DNA of 64,000 nt from Massilia sp. Bi118 (GTDB lineage Bacteria; Pseudomonadota; Gammaproteobacteria; Burkholderiales; Burkholderiaceae_D). Both the position numbers and the translations under genes were made by a program. Where the stretch lies: contig NZ_CAKKMV010000001.1 in NCBI RefSeq assembly GCF_918697865.1, forward strand, positions 186,001 through 250,000, read 5' to 3'. Position 1 is the stretch's first letter, and every line of letters starts with the position of its first letter. This document shows, piece after piece, positions 8,661 through 17,230 of the stretch. The notes beneath the pieces are model-generated. The model worked only from the letters and a program-made list of their open reading frames with translations. It did no database searches and was not told the origin of the DNA.

Positions 8661-9353
8661 TTAGGCTTCTACGCTGACACTGCTGGTGGCGCCAGCATCG
8701 CCCGTCGACGCCGTCGAGCTATCGCGACCGCCGCTGTTCTCGGCATACGCCTTCAACAGATGCAGCGCATGCGCCAGTTCGCGCATCGGGTCTTTCGGGC
8801 GCTCGGCTTTCCCGGCGCCGCCCGCGGCTTTGTCACCGCTGCTACCGCCTTCATCCGCCTGGCCGCTCGCCACCTTCTTGTCATAGGCCGCCTGTTCGGC
8901 GTCGCTGACCGTGCCGTCGCCGTCGGTGTCGGCGGCCGCGACGTAATCGGTGCTGGTGCTGCTTGTGCCGTCGGTCGAGTCGGTGGCGCTGTCCGATTCC
9001 TCGCTGCCGCCGACGCGGCCGCCGCCTCCGCCAGGCGGCGGGCCGCCCGCACCGCGCGGACCGCCCTGGCCCACGCGCGAGGCATCGAACTGGGCGTTGA
9101 GCTGGTCACCCAGCTTGGTCATCGCGTCGGTGAGCTCGCTCTTGGTCACCTTGCCGTCGCTGTCGCCGTCGAGCGCGCCGAAGGTGCTGTCGATGTCGAC
9201 CGCCTGGCCGCTGTCGCCGCCCTGGTCGCCGACCTTCGAGAGGGCGTCCTGCAGGTCGGTCTTCTCGATATAGCCCTGGTTTTTGGTGTCGAGCTTGGAG
9301 AAGACGGAGTCCGCCCAGTTCGACACGGTATTGCTGCTGATGCTAGCGACCAT
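8661..9353 (-). CDS. EF-hand calcium-binding protein
   Basis: 230 residues with three EF-hand loops: 'DTKNQGYIEKTD', 'DGDSDGKVTKSE' and 'DTDGDGTVSDAE'. The first lacks Asp at some liganding positions and may be weak. A Gly/Pro-rich linker ('GGPPPGGGGGRVGG') and Ser/Thr/Asp-rich stretches join the loops. No signal peptide is visible. AAGGA eight bases before the ATG at 9353 supports this start over one 33 bases upstream. It is probably a calcium sensor or buffer; similar proteins are common in Oxalobacteraceae and Xanthomonadaceae without a settled role. The divergent rhlE gene lies 327 bases away. Confidence 0.85.
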   Translation of the reverse strand: MVASISSNTVSNWADSVFSKLDTKNQGYIEKTDLQDALSKVGDQGGDSGQAVDIDSTFGALDGDSDGKVTKSELTDAMTKLGDQLNAQFDASRVGQGGPRGAGGPPPGGGGGRVGGSEESDSATDSTDGTSSTSTDYVAAADTDGDGTVSDAEQAAYDKKVASGQADEGGSSGDKAAGGAGKAERPKDPMRELAHALHLLKAYAENSGGRDSSTASTGDAGATSSVSVEA

Positions 9354-9680
9354 CCTGGAGTCCTTATATTTAATGCACTGCATCAATTATCGGACGCCGG
9401 CGGGACGAGGAGGAGGGCGGAAACTGTAAAGTCGGGTAAAGGAATGTTAAGAGAAACTGCGTAAAAACATGGCAATTCGCGGTCGAAAGTACAGGAATTC
9501 ATATACAGAGGGGTGGATTTGAGGTAAATTGAGCGCGGTTTAGTATCTCTACGTCCGCCCAAGCCGCCACCGCAGCTCACGCCGCGCCGGCGCGTCCCGT
9601 ACCTCCGGAGTTTCCCGCGTTGGCCATGCCAGGGCCGCTTTGGCCGTAGAGCGCAACTCTTATTACGCCCGAAAGAAAAA
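9354..9680. other. intergenic region between the EF-hand gene and rhlE
   Basis: No coding sequence is supported here. A weak promoter for rhlE is possible: TTGAGG at 9519, 16 bases, then TAGTAT at 9541. This would give a leader of about 125 bases that is GC-rich and contains short palindromes such as CTCCGGAG. The stretch 9420-9510 is clearly poorer in GC than its surroundings. Nothing resembling a known riboswitch was seen. Confidence 0.4.
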
Positions 9681-11147
9681 ATGTCTGAAACGACGACCAC
9701 CAATGATGCTGGCGGCGCACCCACCGTGCGTTTTGCCGATTTCGGTCTGGCGCCTGAGATCCAGCGCGCGCTGTCGGACCAGGGCTATGTCCACCCGACC
9801 CCGATCCAGGCCCAGGCGATTCCTGTCGTCCTGCAGGGCCGCGATGTCATGGGCGCAGCCCAGACCGGCACCGGCAAGACCGCGAGCTTTTCGCTGCCGA
9901 TCATCCAGAACCTGCTGCCGCATGCGAACACCAGCATGTCGCCGGCCCGTCACGCGGTGCGTGCGCTGGTCCTGACCCCGACCCGCGAACTGGCGATCCA
10001 GGTCGCCGAGAACGTCAAGGCCTACGCCCAGCACACCCCGCTGCGCTCCACCGTCGTGTTCGGCGGCATGGACATGAAGCCGCAGACCGAGATCCTGCGC
10101 AAAGGCGTCGAGATCGTGATCGCGACCCCGGGCCGCCTGCTCGACCACGTCGAACAGAAGAACATCAGCCTGGCCCAGGTGCAGATGCTGGTGATGGACG
10201 AAGCCGACCGCATGCTCGACATGGGCTTCCTGCCGGACCTGCAGCGCATCATCAACCTGCTGCCGAAGAAGCGCCAGAACCTGATGTTCTCGGCCACCTT
10301 CTCGCCGGAGATCAAGAAGCTGGCCGCCAGCTTCCTGACCGATCCGCTGACCATCGAAGTGGCGCGCAGCAATGCCACGAATACCTCGATCACCCAGGTG
10401 CTGTACAAGGTCGAGGAAGGGCAGAAGCCTGAGGTGGTGCTGCACCTGATCCGCTCGCGCGACCTGAAGCAGGTGCTGGTGTTCTCGAACACCAAGATCG
10501 GCGCCTCGCGCCTGTCGCGCACCCTGGAGCAGGCCGGCATCAAGGCCTCCGCCATCCACGGCGACAAGACCCAGCAGGAACGCATCGCCGCGCTCGACGC
10601 CTTCAAGAACGGCGAGATCGACGTGCTGGTCGCGACCGACGTCGCCGCGCGCGGCCTCGACATCACCGACCTGCCTTGCGTGATCAACTACGACCTGCCG
10701 TACAACGCCGAAGACTACGTGCACCGCATCGGCCGTACCGGCCGCGCCGGCGCCACCGGCGATGCGCTGTCGGTCTACTCGGACAAGGACGAGCGCCTGC
10801 TGGTCGACATCGAGAAGCTGATCAAGCAGACCATTACCCGCGGCGAGCTGACCGGCTTCGCGCCGGGCCGCTCGGGCGGCAGCGAGCGCTTCGACGGCCG
10901 CAGCAGCAGCGGACGCCGCCAGAGCGACGCTTCGCGCAGCTTCGAACGCGGCGATCGTGGCGAGCGCAGCGAACGTGGCCCGCGCGGCCCGGGCGCCCCG
11001 CGCCGCGAGAAGGTCGATCCGTGGTTCCTCAAGCCCTACGAGCCGGCCGTGGCGCCGCGCAAGGACCCGGCGGAAGCCGTGCCTGTCACGCAGGCGAAGC
11101 CGAAGCAGCAGCTGGCGGCCTTGTTGGGTGGGTTGCCGAAGCAGTAA
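9681..11147 (+). CDS. rhlE: DEAD-box ATP-dependent RNA helicase RhlE
   Basis: 488 residues. All helicase motifs are present in order: F and Q motif ('FADFGL', 'HPTPIQAQAIP'), Walker A 'AQTGTGKT', Ia 'PTRELAIQ', DEAD box 'VMDEADRMLDMGF', SAT, 'STKIGASRL'-like motif IV, and 'HRIGRTGRAG'. A low-complexity basic tail rich in Arg, Gly and Ser ('RGERSERGPRGPGAPRREK') follows, as in RhlE-group helicases active in RNA decay and ribosome assembly. The ATG at 9681 follows a purine-rich GAAAGAAAAA. A long inverted repeat downstream may end the transcript. Confidence 0.95.
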   Translation: MSETTTTNDAGGAPTVRFADFGLAPEIQRALSDQGYVHPTPIQAQAIPVVLQGRDVMGAAQTGTGKTASFSLPIIQNLLPHANTSMSPARHAVRALVLTPTRELAIQVAENVKAYAQHTPLRSTVVFGGMDMKPQTEILRKGVEIVIATPGRLLDHVEQKNISLAQVQMLVMDEADRMLDMGFLPDLQRIINLLPKKRQNLMFSATFSPEIKKLAASFLTDPLTIEVARSNATNTSITQVLYKVEEGQKPEVVLHLIRSRDLKQVLVFSNTKIGASRLSRTLEQAGIKASAIHGDKTQQERIAALDAFKNGEIDVLVATDVAARGLDITDLPCVINYDLPYNAEDYVHRIGRTGRAGATGDALSVYSDKDERLLVDIEKLIKQTITRGELTGFAPGRSGGSERFDGRSSSGRRQSDASRSFERGDRGERSERGPRGPGAPRREKVDPWFLKPYEPAVAPRKDPAEAVPVTQAKPKQQLAALLGGLPKQ

Positions 11148-11174
11148 TTTACACCCGTAGCACGCGCACTACCT

Positions 11175-11262
11175 CGTCGTCCCCGCGCAGGCGGGGATCC
11201 AAGTTTGTCAGCTTTTCGTTAACGCACGCAGAACTTGGATCCCCGCCTTCGCGGGGACGACG
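11175..11262. repeat. large inverted repeat of two dRS3-like units
   Basis: Two copies of a GC-rich unit (CGTCGTCCCC...GGGGATCCAAGTT and its reverse complement) face each other over about 26 bases. They form arms of about 31 bases, each able to fold its own small hairpin. The element lies just after rhlE and before the 3' end of the LOV kinase gene. A third copy in the left-arm form is at about 45877. Confidence 0.8.
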
Positions 11263-11309
11263 TTTGGAACGCGGGAATGACGTTTGCGGGCCAACGATGC
11301 GGGTAACAC

Positions 11310-13019
11310 TCACGCCGCTCTTTTCTCCAGCTCCTTCCTCACCCGCTCCAGCAAATCCTCCTGCCGGTACGGCTTCGCCAGGATATTCAAGCCGCCGCCG
11401 CGACCGCCTTGCGGCAGTTCGTCCATGTAGCCGGTCGTGACCAGCACCGGCAGTCCCGGCCGCAGCGCGCGGGCCCGTTCGACCAGCTCCAGCCCGTCCA
11501 TCCCGCCCGGCATGATCACGTCCGTGAACAGCAGGTCGGCCTGGGCGCCCTGTTCCAGGATGCTCAATGCCTGTTCGCCGCTGGCCGCCGACTGCACCGC
11601 GTAGCCTTCCATTTCCAGTACCTGTTCCGCCAGTTCGCGCACGTCGTCGTTGTCCTCGACCACCAGCACGCGCGGTTTGTCGTCCCTGGCCTTCGCGTCG
11701 TCTGCGGAGGACGGCTGGCCCGCATCCGCGGTGGCATCGCCATGGCCGATGGCATTGTCGGCAATCGGGAAGATCATCGTGACCTTGGTGCCTTTGCCGG
11801 GATGGCTGTCGAGCTCGAGGCGGCCGTGCGACTGCTGGACGAAGCCGTGCACCATGGCCAGGCCCAGCCCGGTGCCCGGACCCTTGGTGGTGAAGAAGGG
11901 CTCGGTCGCGCGGCGCAGCACCTCCGGCGCCATCCCGGTGCCCTTGTCGATCACGCACAAGGAAACATAGGTGCCCTGCGGCAGGCCATGGACCTTGAGG
12001 CGGTCTTCGCCGCGCACGATCGCGGTCGCGACCGTCACCTCGCCGCCATCCGGCATGGCGTCGCGCGCGTTGATCAGGACGTTGAGCAGGGCCATCTCGA
12101 GGTGGGTCGGGTCCAGCATGCAGACCGGCAGGCCGGGGCGCAGGTCGAGGCGCAGCTCGACTTTGGCGCCCAGGGTGCGCACCAGCATTTCGGAAAAATC
12201 GAAGACCAGGTTGTTGATGTTCATGCGCCGCGGTTCGAGGCGCTGCTTGCGCGCGAAGGTCAGCAGCTGCTGGGTGAGCCTGCCGGCACGCATGGCGGCG
12301 CGCTGGGCGCGCTCGAGCTGCTGGCGCGCGCTGTCCGGCCGGTCCAGGCTGATCAGGGCGACTTCGAGGTTGCCGTTGATGACCTGCAGCAGGTTGTTGA
12401 AGTCGTGCGCCATGCCCGCCGTCAACTGGCCGATCGCTTCCATCTTCTGTGCCTGCAGGTAGGATTCCTGGGTGGCGCGGCGCTCGGTGATGTCCATCTG
12501 CGAGGCAAAAAAGTACAGCAGCTCGCCGTCCTGGTCGAAGATCGGACCGATGTACAGGGCGTTCCAGAAGGGCTTGCCGTCCTTCTTGTAGTTCAGGAGG
12601 TCGACCGCGACCGCGCGCTGCTCCTGGAGTGCCTTGCGCACTTCATCGAGCGTGGCGCGGTCCGTCTGCGGGCCTTGCAGGAAGCGGCAATTGCGGCCGA
12701 CCGTCTCCTCGTTGCTGTAGCCGGTCAGGTCGAAGAAGGCGCCGTTGGCGAACACGATGGGATTGTCGGGCTGGCGCGGATCGGTGACGACCATCGGCAT
12801 GCGGGTCATCTCGACGGCGGCGAAGAAGATATTGCCGCGGTCCTGCAGGCCGTCCTTGGTAATGAAGCTGGCCTGCCAATGCTTGACGCCGGGGCCGCCC
12901 AGCGGGCTCTCGGCATTGCCTTCGACTTCGCCCGAAGCCGGCACACCGGCACTCTGGCCGCCGCCTTGCCGGTCAAGCGTTTTTTCGAGCTGCTCCTCCC
13001 TGTTGCTTCCGGTCGTCAT
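11310..13019 (-). CDS. LOV-domain blue-light sensor histidine kinase with C-terminal receiver
   Basis: 569 residues, soluble. A LOV-type PAS domain spans about 65-185, with the flavin-cysteine motif 'GRNCRFLQG' (Cys111), then 'YKKDGKPFWNALYIGPI' and 'FFASQMDITERR'. HisKA has His205 in 'GMAHDFNNLL'. HATPase_c has 'NVLINARDAMPDGG' and 'GPGTGLGLAMVHGF'. A receiver domain at about 450-565 carries the phospho-acceptor Asp500 in 'LLFTDVIMPGGMDG'. LOV kinases bind FMN and form a cysteinyl adduct in blue light. The ATG at 13019 follows GGGGATG and removes an Arg-rich extension that a start at 13094 would add. No partner regulator is adjacent. Confidence 0.92.
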   Translation of the reverse strand: MTTGSNREEQLEKTLDRQGGGQSAGVPASGEVEGNAESPLGGPGVKHWQASFITKDGLQDRGNIFFAAVEMTRMPMVVTDPRQPDNPIVFANGAFFDLTGYSNEETVGRNCRFLQGPQTDRATLDEVRKALQEQRAVAVDLLNYKKDGKPFWNALYIGPIFDQDGELLYFFASQMDITERRATQESYLQAQKMEAIGQLTAGMAHDFNNLLQVINGNLEVALISLDRPDSARQQLERAQRAAMRAGRLTQQLLTFARKQRLEPRRMNINNLVFDFSEMLVRTLGAKVELRLDLRPGLPVCMLDPTHLEMALLNVLINARDAMPDGGEVTVATAIVRGEDRLKVHGLPQGTYVSLCVIDKGTGMAPEVLRRATEPFFTTKGPGTGLGLAMVHGFVQQSHGRLELDSHPGKGTKVTMIFPIADNAIGHGDATADAGQPSSADDAKARDDKPRVLVVEDNDDVRELAEQVLEMEGYAVQSAASGEQALSILEQGAQADLLFTDVIMPGGMDGLELVERARALRPGLPVLVTTGYMDELPQGGRGGGLNILAKPYRQEDLLERVRKELEKRAA

Positions 13020-13106
13020 CCCACATCCCCATCGTCGACATGTCGCCGACAATTCTAGGGCGCGCCTCCGTGCATCCACTGTTCGCGGACGCACGGAGGC
13101 GGGGGC

Positions 13107-15188
13107 TCAGTGGGCGGGCGTCGAAATCTCGATTTCCGCCAGCGCAATGCCCAGCAGGCGCGGGTCGCGCGGATCGCCGTAGCTCATCGGCGACACCGGG
13201 TGCGGCACCTCGATCGTCAGGCTGCGCTGCTGGCCGTCGGTGTCCAGGCGCAGGCCGACTTCCTGCGGCGTGCCGCTCAGGCGGAACTGGGCGCTGCTGC
13301 CGCCGATGCGCAGCGTGAACGGGAACTCGGTGTTGTCGCCATAGGCCCAGGCCTTGAGCACGATGAAGGCGTGCTGCGGCAGCGGCGCGTTGAAGTGCAG
13401 CACGACCTGCTTGGCGTTCGACCAGCGTCCGAAGCCCTCGATATCGGCCACGCCCTCGGCGCCGGACAGCAGGCCACTTGCAGCGAAGGGCTCGTTGAAG
13501 CGCGCGTTGCCGATGATGCGGCGCTCGACGCTGGTGTGTACCAGCGCATAGTGCTCATTGCCCGCCACCGGCGTCAGGCCCGGCGGCAGGGCATGCTTGC
13601 CGAACACCAGCAGCCAGTTGTTGCGCACCGGGAGCTGGTAGGGCTCGATCGGCACGCCCTGCGGCAGGACCAGCATGGCCGAGTCCTTGTCGTCGATGTG
13701 GAACTGGGCGCGCATGACCTGGCCGATTTCCGAGCCGGCCACCGTGATCTTGCCGCGCTCCGCCGGCGGCACCAGGCGGTAGGCCGCCTTGCCGGCCAGG
13801 TCGGCGGCCTGGTCGTCCACGTACAGACCGAGCTGGTAATTGTTGTCGACGATGCCGCTGGCGATGTACAGCGGCGTGACCACGAACAGGAACACGCGCC
13901 GGGCCGAGGCGCGGCCGGCGGCCCACAGGAACAGGGCGGCCACCTGCAGCGCCAGGATCACCAGGCTGAGGGGCTTGTCCAGGCGCAGGGCGAAGGCTTC
14001 GGGGCCGTCGACGGCATTGAAGGAATAGGTCGGGAACTTGACGATGGCGATGGCCAGCACGGCCGTCAGCAGCAGCGCGAGGGTCCAGCGCAGGGCGGCC
14101 GGCTGGCGCTCGTCGCGGCCTTGCGTGGCGGCGGCGACCACCCACAGCAGCGGGAACACGAAGCTGTAGTAGCGCACGTGCATGCGCAGGCCCTCGTTGG
14201 TGCCGGGGTAGGCCAGGGTGGCGGTGTAGAGGATGGTCATGCCGGCCGCGGCGCCCAGTACCAGCAGCGTATAGATGCCCACCAGCTCGGCCTGGCCGGC
14301 CTGGGCCCGCTTGCTTGGGCGTAGCACGCTCTGCAGCAGGATGGCCAGCGGCACGCCGAAGGCCAGCGCCAGCAGCATCAGGTGGGCGCGGCCGATGACG
14401 AAGGCCGGCTTCAGCAGATGCAGCTTGTCGCCGGCGCTGGCGGCATTCGCGCCGCCGGCGTAGAAGGGGCCGAACAGGCTCAGGCCGGCCTCGCCGGCCA
14501 GCAGATAACCGAGGCCGAACTTGACCGCGAACATGCCGGCGCCGCCGATCGCCATGGCCAGCACGGCGCTGCCGGCCCAGCCCGGGCCCGCCAGCCAGCG
14601 CGAATAGGCCAGGAACAGCAGCAGGGCCGGCACCAGGAACACGGCGTGCACCTTCATCAGGCTCATCAGGCCGAGCAGGACGCCGCAAGCCAGCGCATGC
14701 AGGGCCCAGTGCCAATGGCGGCGCGTCAGCGCAACCCAGCTCAGCACGCAAAAGCCGAAGTAATACATCGTTTCCGGCATGAAATAGGCCGTGAACAAGT
14801 TCAACGGCGCCAGCGTGGCCAGCAGCGCGATGGCGGCGGCGGTGCCGCGGCCGGTGACGCTGCGCGCGGTCAGGTAGACGAAGGGCGCGGCGGCCACGAA
14901 CAGCAGGGCGTTGCCTCCGCGCGCGCATTCGAGGAAACCGTTGCCGCAGGCTTTGGTGGCGCCGAACAGCCACAGGTAGAGGTAGGAGGGCACGATGGCC
15001 TCGGCCAGCGGCTGCAGGCGCGCCATCTTGTCGTAGTACCACTCGTCGGCGAACACCGTCGGATTGAGGCCATGGCTGCGTACCACCAGCCAGGCGAAAA
15101 TGGCGGCGAGCACCACGAACGAGGCCAATGGGAACAGATGCTTGCGGAGGCCGGGGGACGTCGTCATGACGATGGTTTCTCGTTTCAT
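13107..15188 (-). CDS. GT-C-like polytopic membrane protein (probable lipid-linked sugar glycosyltransferase)
   Basis: 693 residues, with about 11-12 hydrophobic segments in the first 450 residues and a beta-rich soluble C-terminus. The first periplasmic loop carries 'FADEWYYDKMA', an Asp-Glu pair in the place where GT-C enzymes (ArnT/PMT type) keep their catalytic acid. Such enzymes take a sugar from a polyprenyl phosphate and add it to a glycan or protein outside the membrane. The gene begins 9 bases after the PIG-L gene and is the last of the long minus-strand operon. A second ATG 21 bases downstream is possible. The exact sugar is unknown. Confidence 0.75.
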   Translation of the reverse strand: MKRETIVMTTSPGLRKHLFPLASFVVLAAIFAWLVVRSHGLNPTVFADEWYYDKMARLQPLAEAIVPSYLYLWLFGATKACGNGFLECARGGNALLFVAAAPFVYLTARSVTGRGTAAAIALLATLAPLNLFTAYFMPETMYYFGFCVLSWVALTRRHWHWALHALACGVLLGLMSLMKVHAVFLVPALLLFLAYSRWLAGPGWAGSAVLAMAIGGAGMFAVKFGLGYLLAGEAGLSLFGPFYAGGANAASAGDKLHLLKPAFVIGRAHLMLLALAFGVPLAILLQSVLRPSKRAQAGQAELVGIYTLLVLGAAAGMTILYTATLAYPGTNEGLRMHVRYYSFVFPLLWVVAAATQGRDERQPAALRWTLALLLTAVLAIAIVKFPTYSFNAVDGPEAFALRLDKPLSLVILALQVAALFLWAAGRASARRVFLFVVTPLYIASGIVDNNYQLGLYVDDQAADLAGKAAYRLVPPAERGKITVAGSEIGQVMRAQFHIDDKDSAMLVLPQGVPIEPYQLPVRNNWLLVFGKHALPPGLTPVAGNEHYALVHTSVERRIIGNARFNEPFAASGLLSGAEGVADIEGFGRWSNAKQVVLHFNAPLPQHAFIVLKAWAYGDNTEFPFTLRIGGSSAQFRLSGTPQEVGLRLDTDGQQRSLTIEVPHPVSPMSYGDPRDPRLLGIALAEIEISTPAH

Positions 15189-15197
15189 TCTTTGTCT

Positions 15198-15977
15198 TCA
15201 GGAACGGTTGGCGCGCCAGGCTTCCAGTGCCTGGACCATGCGGTCCCAGCTGAAGAAGCGGCGCTTTTCGTAATACAGGGGGCCCGGGTGCGGGCGCTGG
15301 CCCAGGCGGCCCGGGTCGACCGGCTGCAGGGCCTGCGTGCCGCGCAGCAGGTAGTGCAGCAGGACGAAGGGAAACAGGCCGATCCAGGTGCCGCGTTGCG
15401 AGGGATAGGACAGGCAATGGCGCAGATAGGTTCGGCGCATCTGCCAGGGGATAGTCCAGGTACGGGCCGGCCCATTCTGCGGCAGCGGCGCCAGCACCCG
15501 GAACAGCGGTCCGGGCAGGCCGGCGGCCTGGTACAGCGAATATTGCCAGGTGCGCGCCAGCAGGCCGCGCCGGTCCGCCACCGTCACCGCCAGCGCGTGC
15601 AGGGCATCGTGGTCGTGGTGCCCGCCCTCCCAGGCGGTCACATGCAGCGAGTCGATCTGCCCGTAGCCATCCAGCCAGTGTTCCAGCCAGCGCGCGGCGC
15701 GTTGCAGGTGCTGCGGCAGCTGCGCATCGGCGATGCCCAGTTGCTGGCCGGCGAAGTGGACCTCGTCGCGCTCCACGCCCAGCTTCTGCAGCACCGCCAG
15801 CGATTCCAGGTTGCGCTGGGCCGCCGTGGCGCTGGCCGTGGCGCCGTCGGTGAAATAGGCGCAGGCCACCCGCAGGCCCTGGGCGCGGCAGTCGGCAATG
15901 CGCTGGAACACGCCGAATTCGTCGTCCTGGTGGGCGAACAGGAACAGGGCGGCCGGCCGCTCGCGCGCGTCACTCAT
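15198..15977 (-). CDS. PIG-L family deacetylase
   Basis: 259 residues. The metal-binding signature 'FAHQDDEFG' (family AHPDDE, with Gln in place of Pro) is at residues 14-22, and a second His motif is 'GGHHDHDALH'. This zinc-dependent LmbE/PIG-L family removes N-acetyl groups from sugars such as GlcNAc-linked lipids. The start is two bases from the stop of the GNAT acetyltransferase gene, so the two are translated together. This suggests that one enzyme adds and the other removes an acyl group on the same glycan pathway, but that pairing is inference. Confidence 0.88.
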   Translation of the reverse strand: MSDARERPAALFLFAHQDDEFGVFQRIADCRAQGLRVACAYFTDGATASATAAQRNLESLAVLQKLGVERDEVHFAGQQLGIADAQLPQHLQRAARWLEHWLDGYGQIDSLHVTAWEGGHHDHDALHALAVTVADRRGLLARTWQYSLYQAAGLPGPLFRVLAPLPQNGPARTWTIPWQMRRTYLRHCLSYPSQRGTWIGLFPFVLLHYLLRGTQALQPVDPGRLGQRPHPGPLYYEKRRFFSWDRMVQALEAWRANRS

Positions 15978-15978
15978 T

Positions 15979-16845
15979 TCAATACGCGTCGAAGTCGAGG
16001 AAGGAGAAGGCGATGCGCGACGGATCCAGCGCGCGCACGCGAGGCGCGAACGAGCGGTAGATCAGGTTCAGCGGCGAGGGGCGCAGACGCATCGGGATGC
16101 TGGCGTAGTTCCAGTAGCTGCTGGAGGCGTCCGGCGCCAGGCCGATGAACAGGCGCAGCGGCGACAGCATCGGCGCGCGTTCGGACGCCGGCAGCGCGAC
16201 GCCGCCCGCCTCCAGTTCGGCATAGGCCGGCAGCTTGTGTCCGCTGGCCGCGGCATGGAAGCGCAGCTTGCCGGCGCCGTTCTTCATGAAGACCGGGTTG
16301 TGCGGATTCGCGCAGCGCCAGCGCAGGGCATCCATGCTCCAGCTGCGCTCGAACGACAGCGCATCGGGCGCCGCCTTGGCGCCATGCCGCAGGCTGCCGA
16401 CACCGACCCGCGCCTCCAGCGGGCGCACCAGCTGGAAGCCGAGCTTGCGCACGAAGCCGGGTGTGCTGTTGGCATTGGCGACGCCGTAGACACCGTCGAA
16501 GCCCTGGGCGGCGCCGGCCTCGAAAGTCATGCTTGCGAGTTTCGTGAACAGGCCCTTGCCCTGGTAGTCCGGGTGGGTGGCGGTGTTCAGCGACAGCAGC
16601 ACCGGCACCTCGCGGCCCTCGACCCAGGCGCGCGCCGGAATGCAGACGTAATGGGCCGCCAGGCGCTCGCCGTCCCAGGCGTCGTAGCCGACCGCCTTGC
16701 CGTCCGGATTGTCGACGTAGAGCCAGGCCAGGTAGCGCGGCGTGAACTTGTCGGTCATCGGGAAGCAGGCCTTGAACAGCGCGCCGTACTGGGCCAGCGC
16801 AGCGGCGTCGGTACGGATCGGGGCAAAGCTCAGTTCAGTGCTCAT
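15979..16845 (-). CDS. GNAT family N-acetyltransferase
   Basis: 288 residues. The acetyl-CoA loop is visible in 'LSLNTATHPDYQGKGLFTKLA' (Q/RxxGxG/A form), followed by 'VYGVANANSTPGFVRKLGFQLV', which is typical of GNAT acyltransferases seen in polysaccharide clusters. The C-terminal half is a second, GNAT-like substrate part. It probably acylates an amino sugar precursor of the exported glycan. The start overlaps the end of gtrA by 11 bases. Confidence 0.82.
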   Translation of the reverse strand: MSTELSFAPIRTDAAALAQYGALFKACFPMTDKFTPRYLAWLYVDNPDGKAVGYDAWDGERLAAHYVCIPARAWVEGREVPVLLSLNTATHPDYQGKGLFTKLASMTFEAGAAQGFDGVYGVANANSTPGFVRKLGFQLVRPLEARVGVGSLRHGAKAAPDALSFERSWSMDALRWRCANPHNPVFMKNGAGKLRFHAAASGHKLPAYAELEAGGVALPASERAPMLSPLRLFIGLAPDASSSYWNYASIPMRLRPSPLNLIYRSFAPRVRALDPSRIAFSFLDFDAY

Positions 16846-17230
16846 GGTGCGCCTTCCTGAAAATCCAGAATTTGCTCAGCAGGTAACCGCTGACCGCGAC
16901 CAGCGGCAGCGACACGATCTTGCCCGCCAGCGGCATGCCGGCCAGCGCCACCGCCAGCGACACGCAGCCCATGGTCAGCAGGTAGTTCAGGCCGACCACG
17001 CACAGGTAGCGCGCGAAGCTGGAGGCGCTGGCGCCGGCCTCGAAGGTCACGCGGCTGTGGAAGGCGTAGTTGACCAGCAGGCCCGCCAGGAAGCCGGCCG
17101 TGGTGGCGCCGGTGAAATGCGCGCCGGCGCGCAGCAGCAATTGCATGACGCCGATGTCGACCACGGCGCACAGCAGGCCGCCGGCGATGAAGGTGCCGAA
17201 CTGGCGCGAATGGTTCATGAGCTTACGCAT
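16835..17230 (-). CDS. GtrA-like flippase-type membrane protein
   Basis: 131 residues with four hydrophobic segments: 'GTFIAGGLLCAVVDIGVMQLLL', 'AGFLAGLLVNYAFHSRVTF', 'YLCVVGLNYLLTMGCVSLAV' and 'IVSLPLVAVSGYLLSKFWIF'. The pattern 'NYAFHSRVTF' and the final 'SKFWIFR' are typical of GtrA/DPMS_2. GtrA proteins move polyprenyl-phosphate-linked sugars across the inner membrane. The start overlaps the end of the neighbouring GT2 (GtrB-like) gene by 8 bases, the usual gtrA-gtrB coupling. A later ATG at 17218 would remove the overlap. Confidence 0.88.
   Translation of the reverse strand: MRKLMNHSRQFGTFIAGGLLCAVVDIGVMQLLLRAGAHFTGATTAGFLAGLLVNYAFHSRVTFEAGASASSFARYLCVVGLNYLLTMGCVSLAVALAGMPLAGKIVSLPLVAVSGYLLSKFWIFRKAHHEH

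Noticed and set aside
11310..13094. The ATG at 13094 as start of the LOV kinase
   Set aside because: It adds 25 Arg/Cys-rich residues, while the ATG at 13019 has a better ribosome site and fits LOV kinases.
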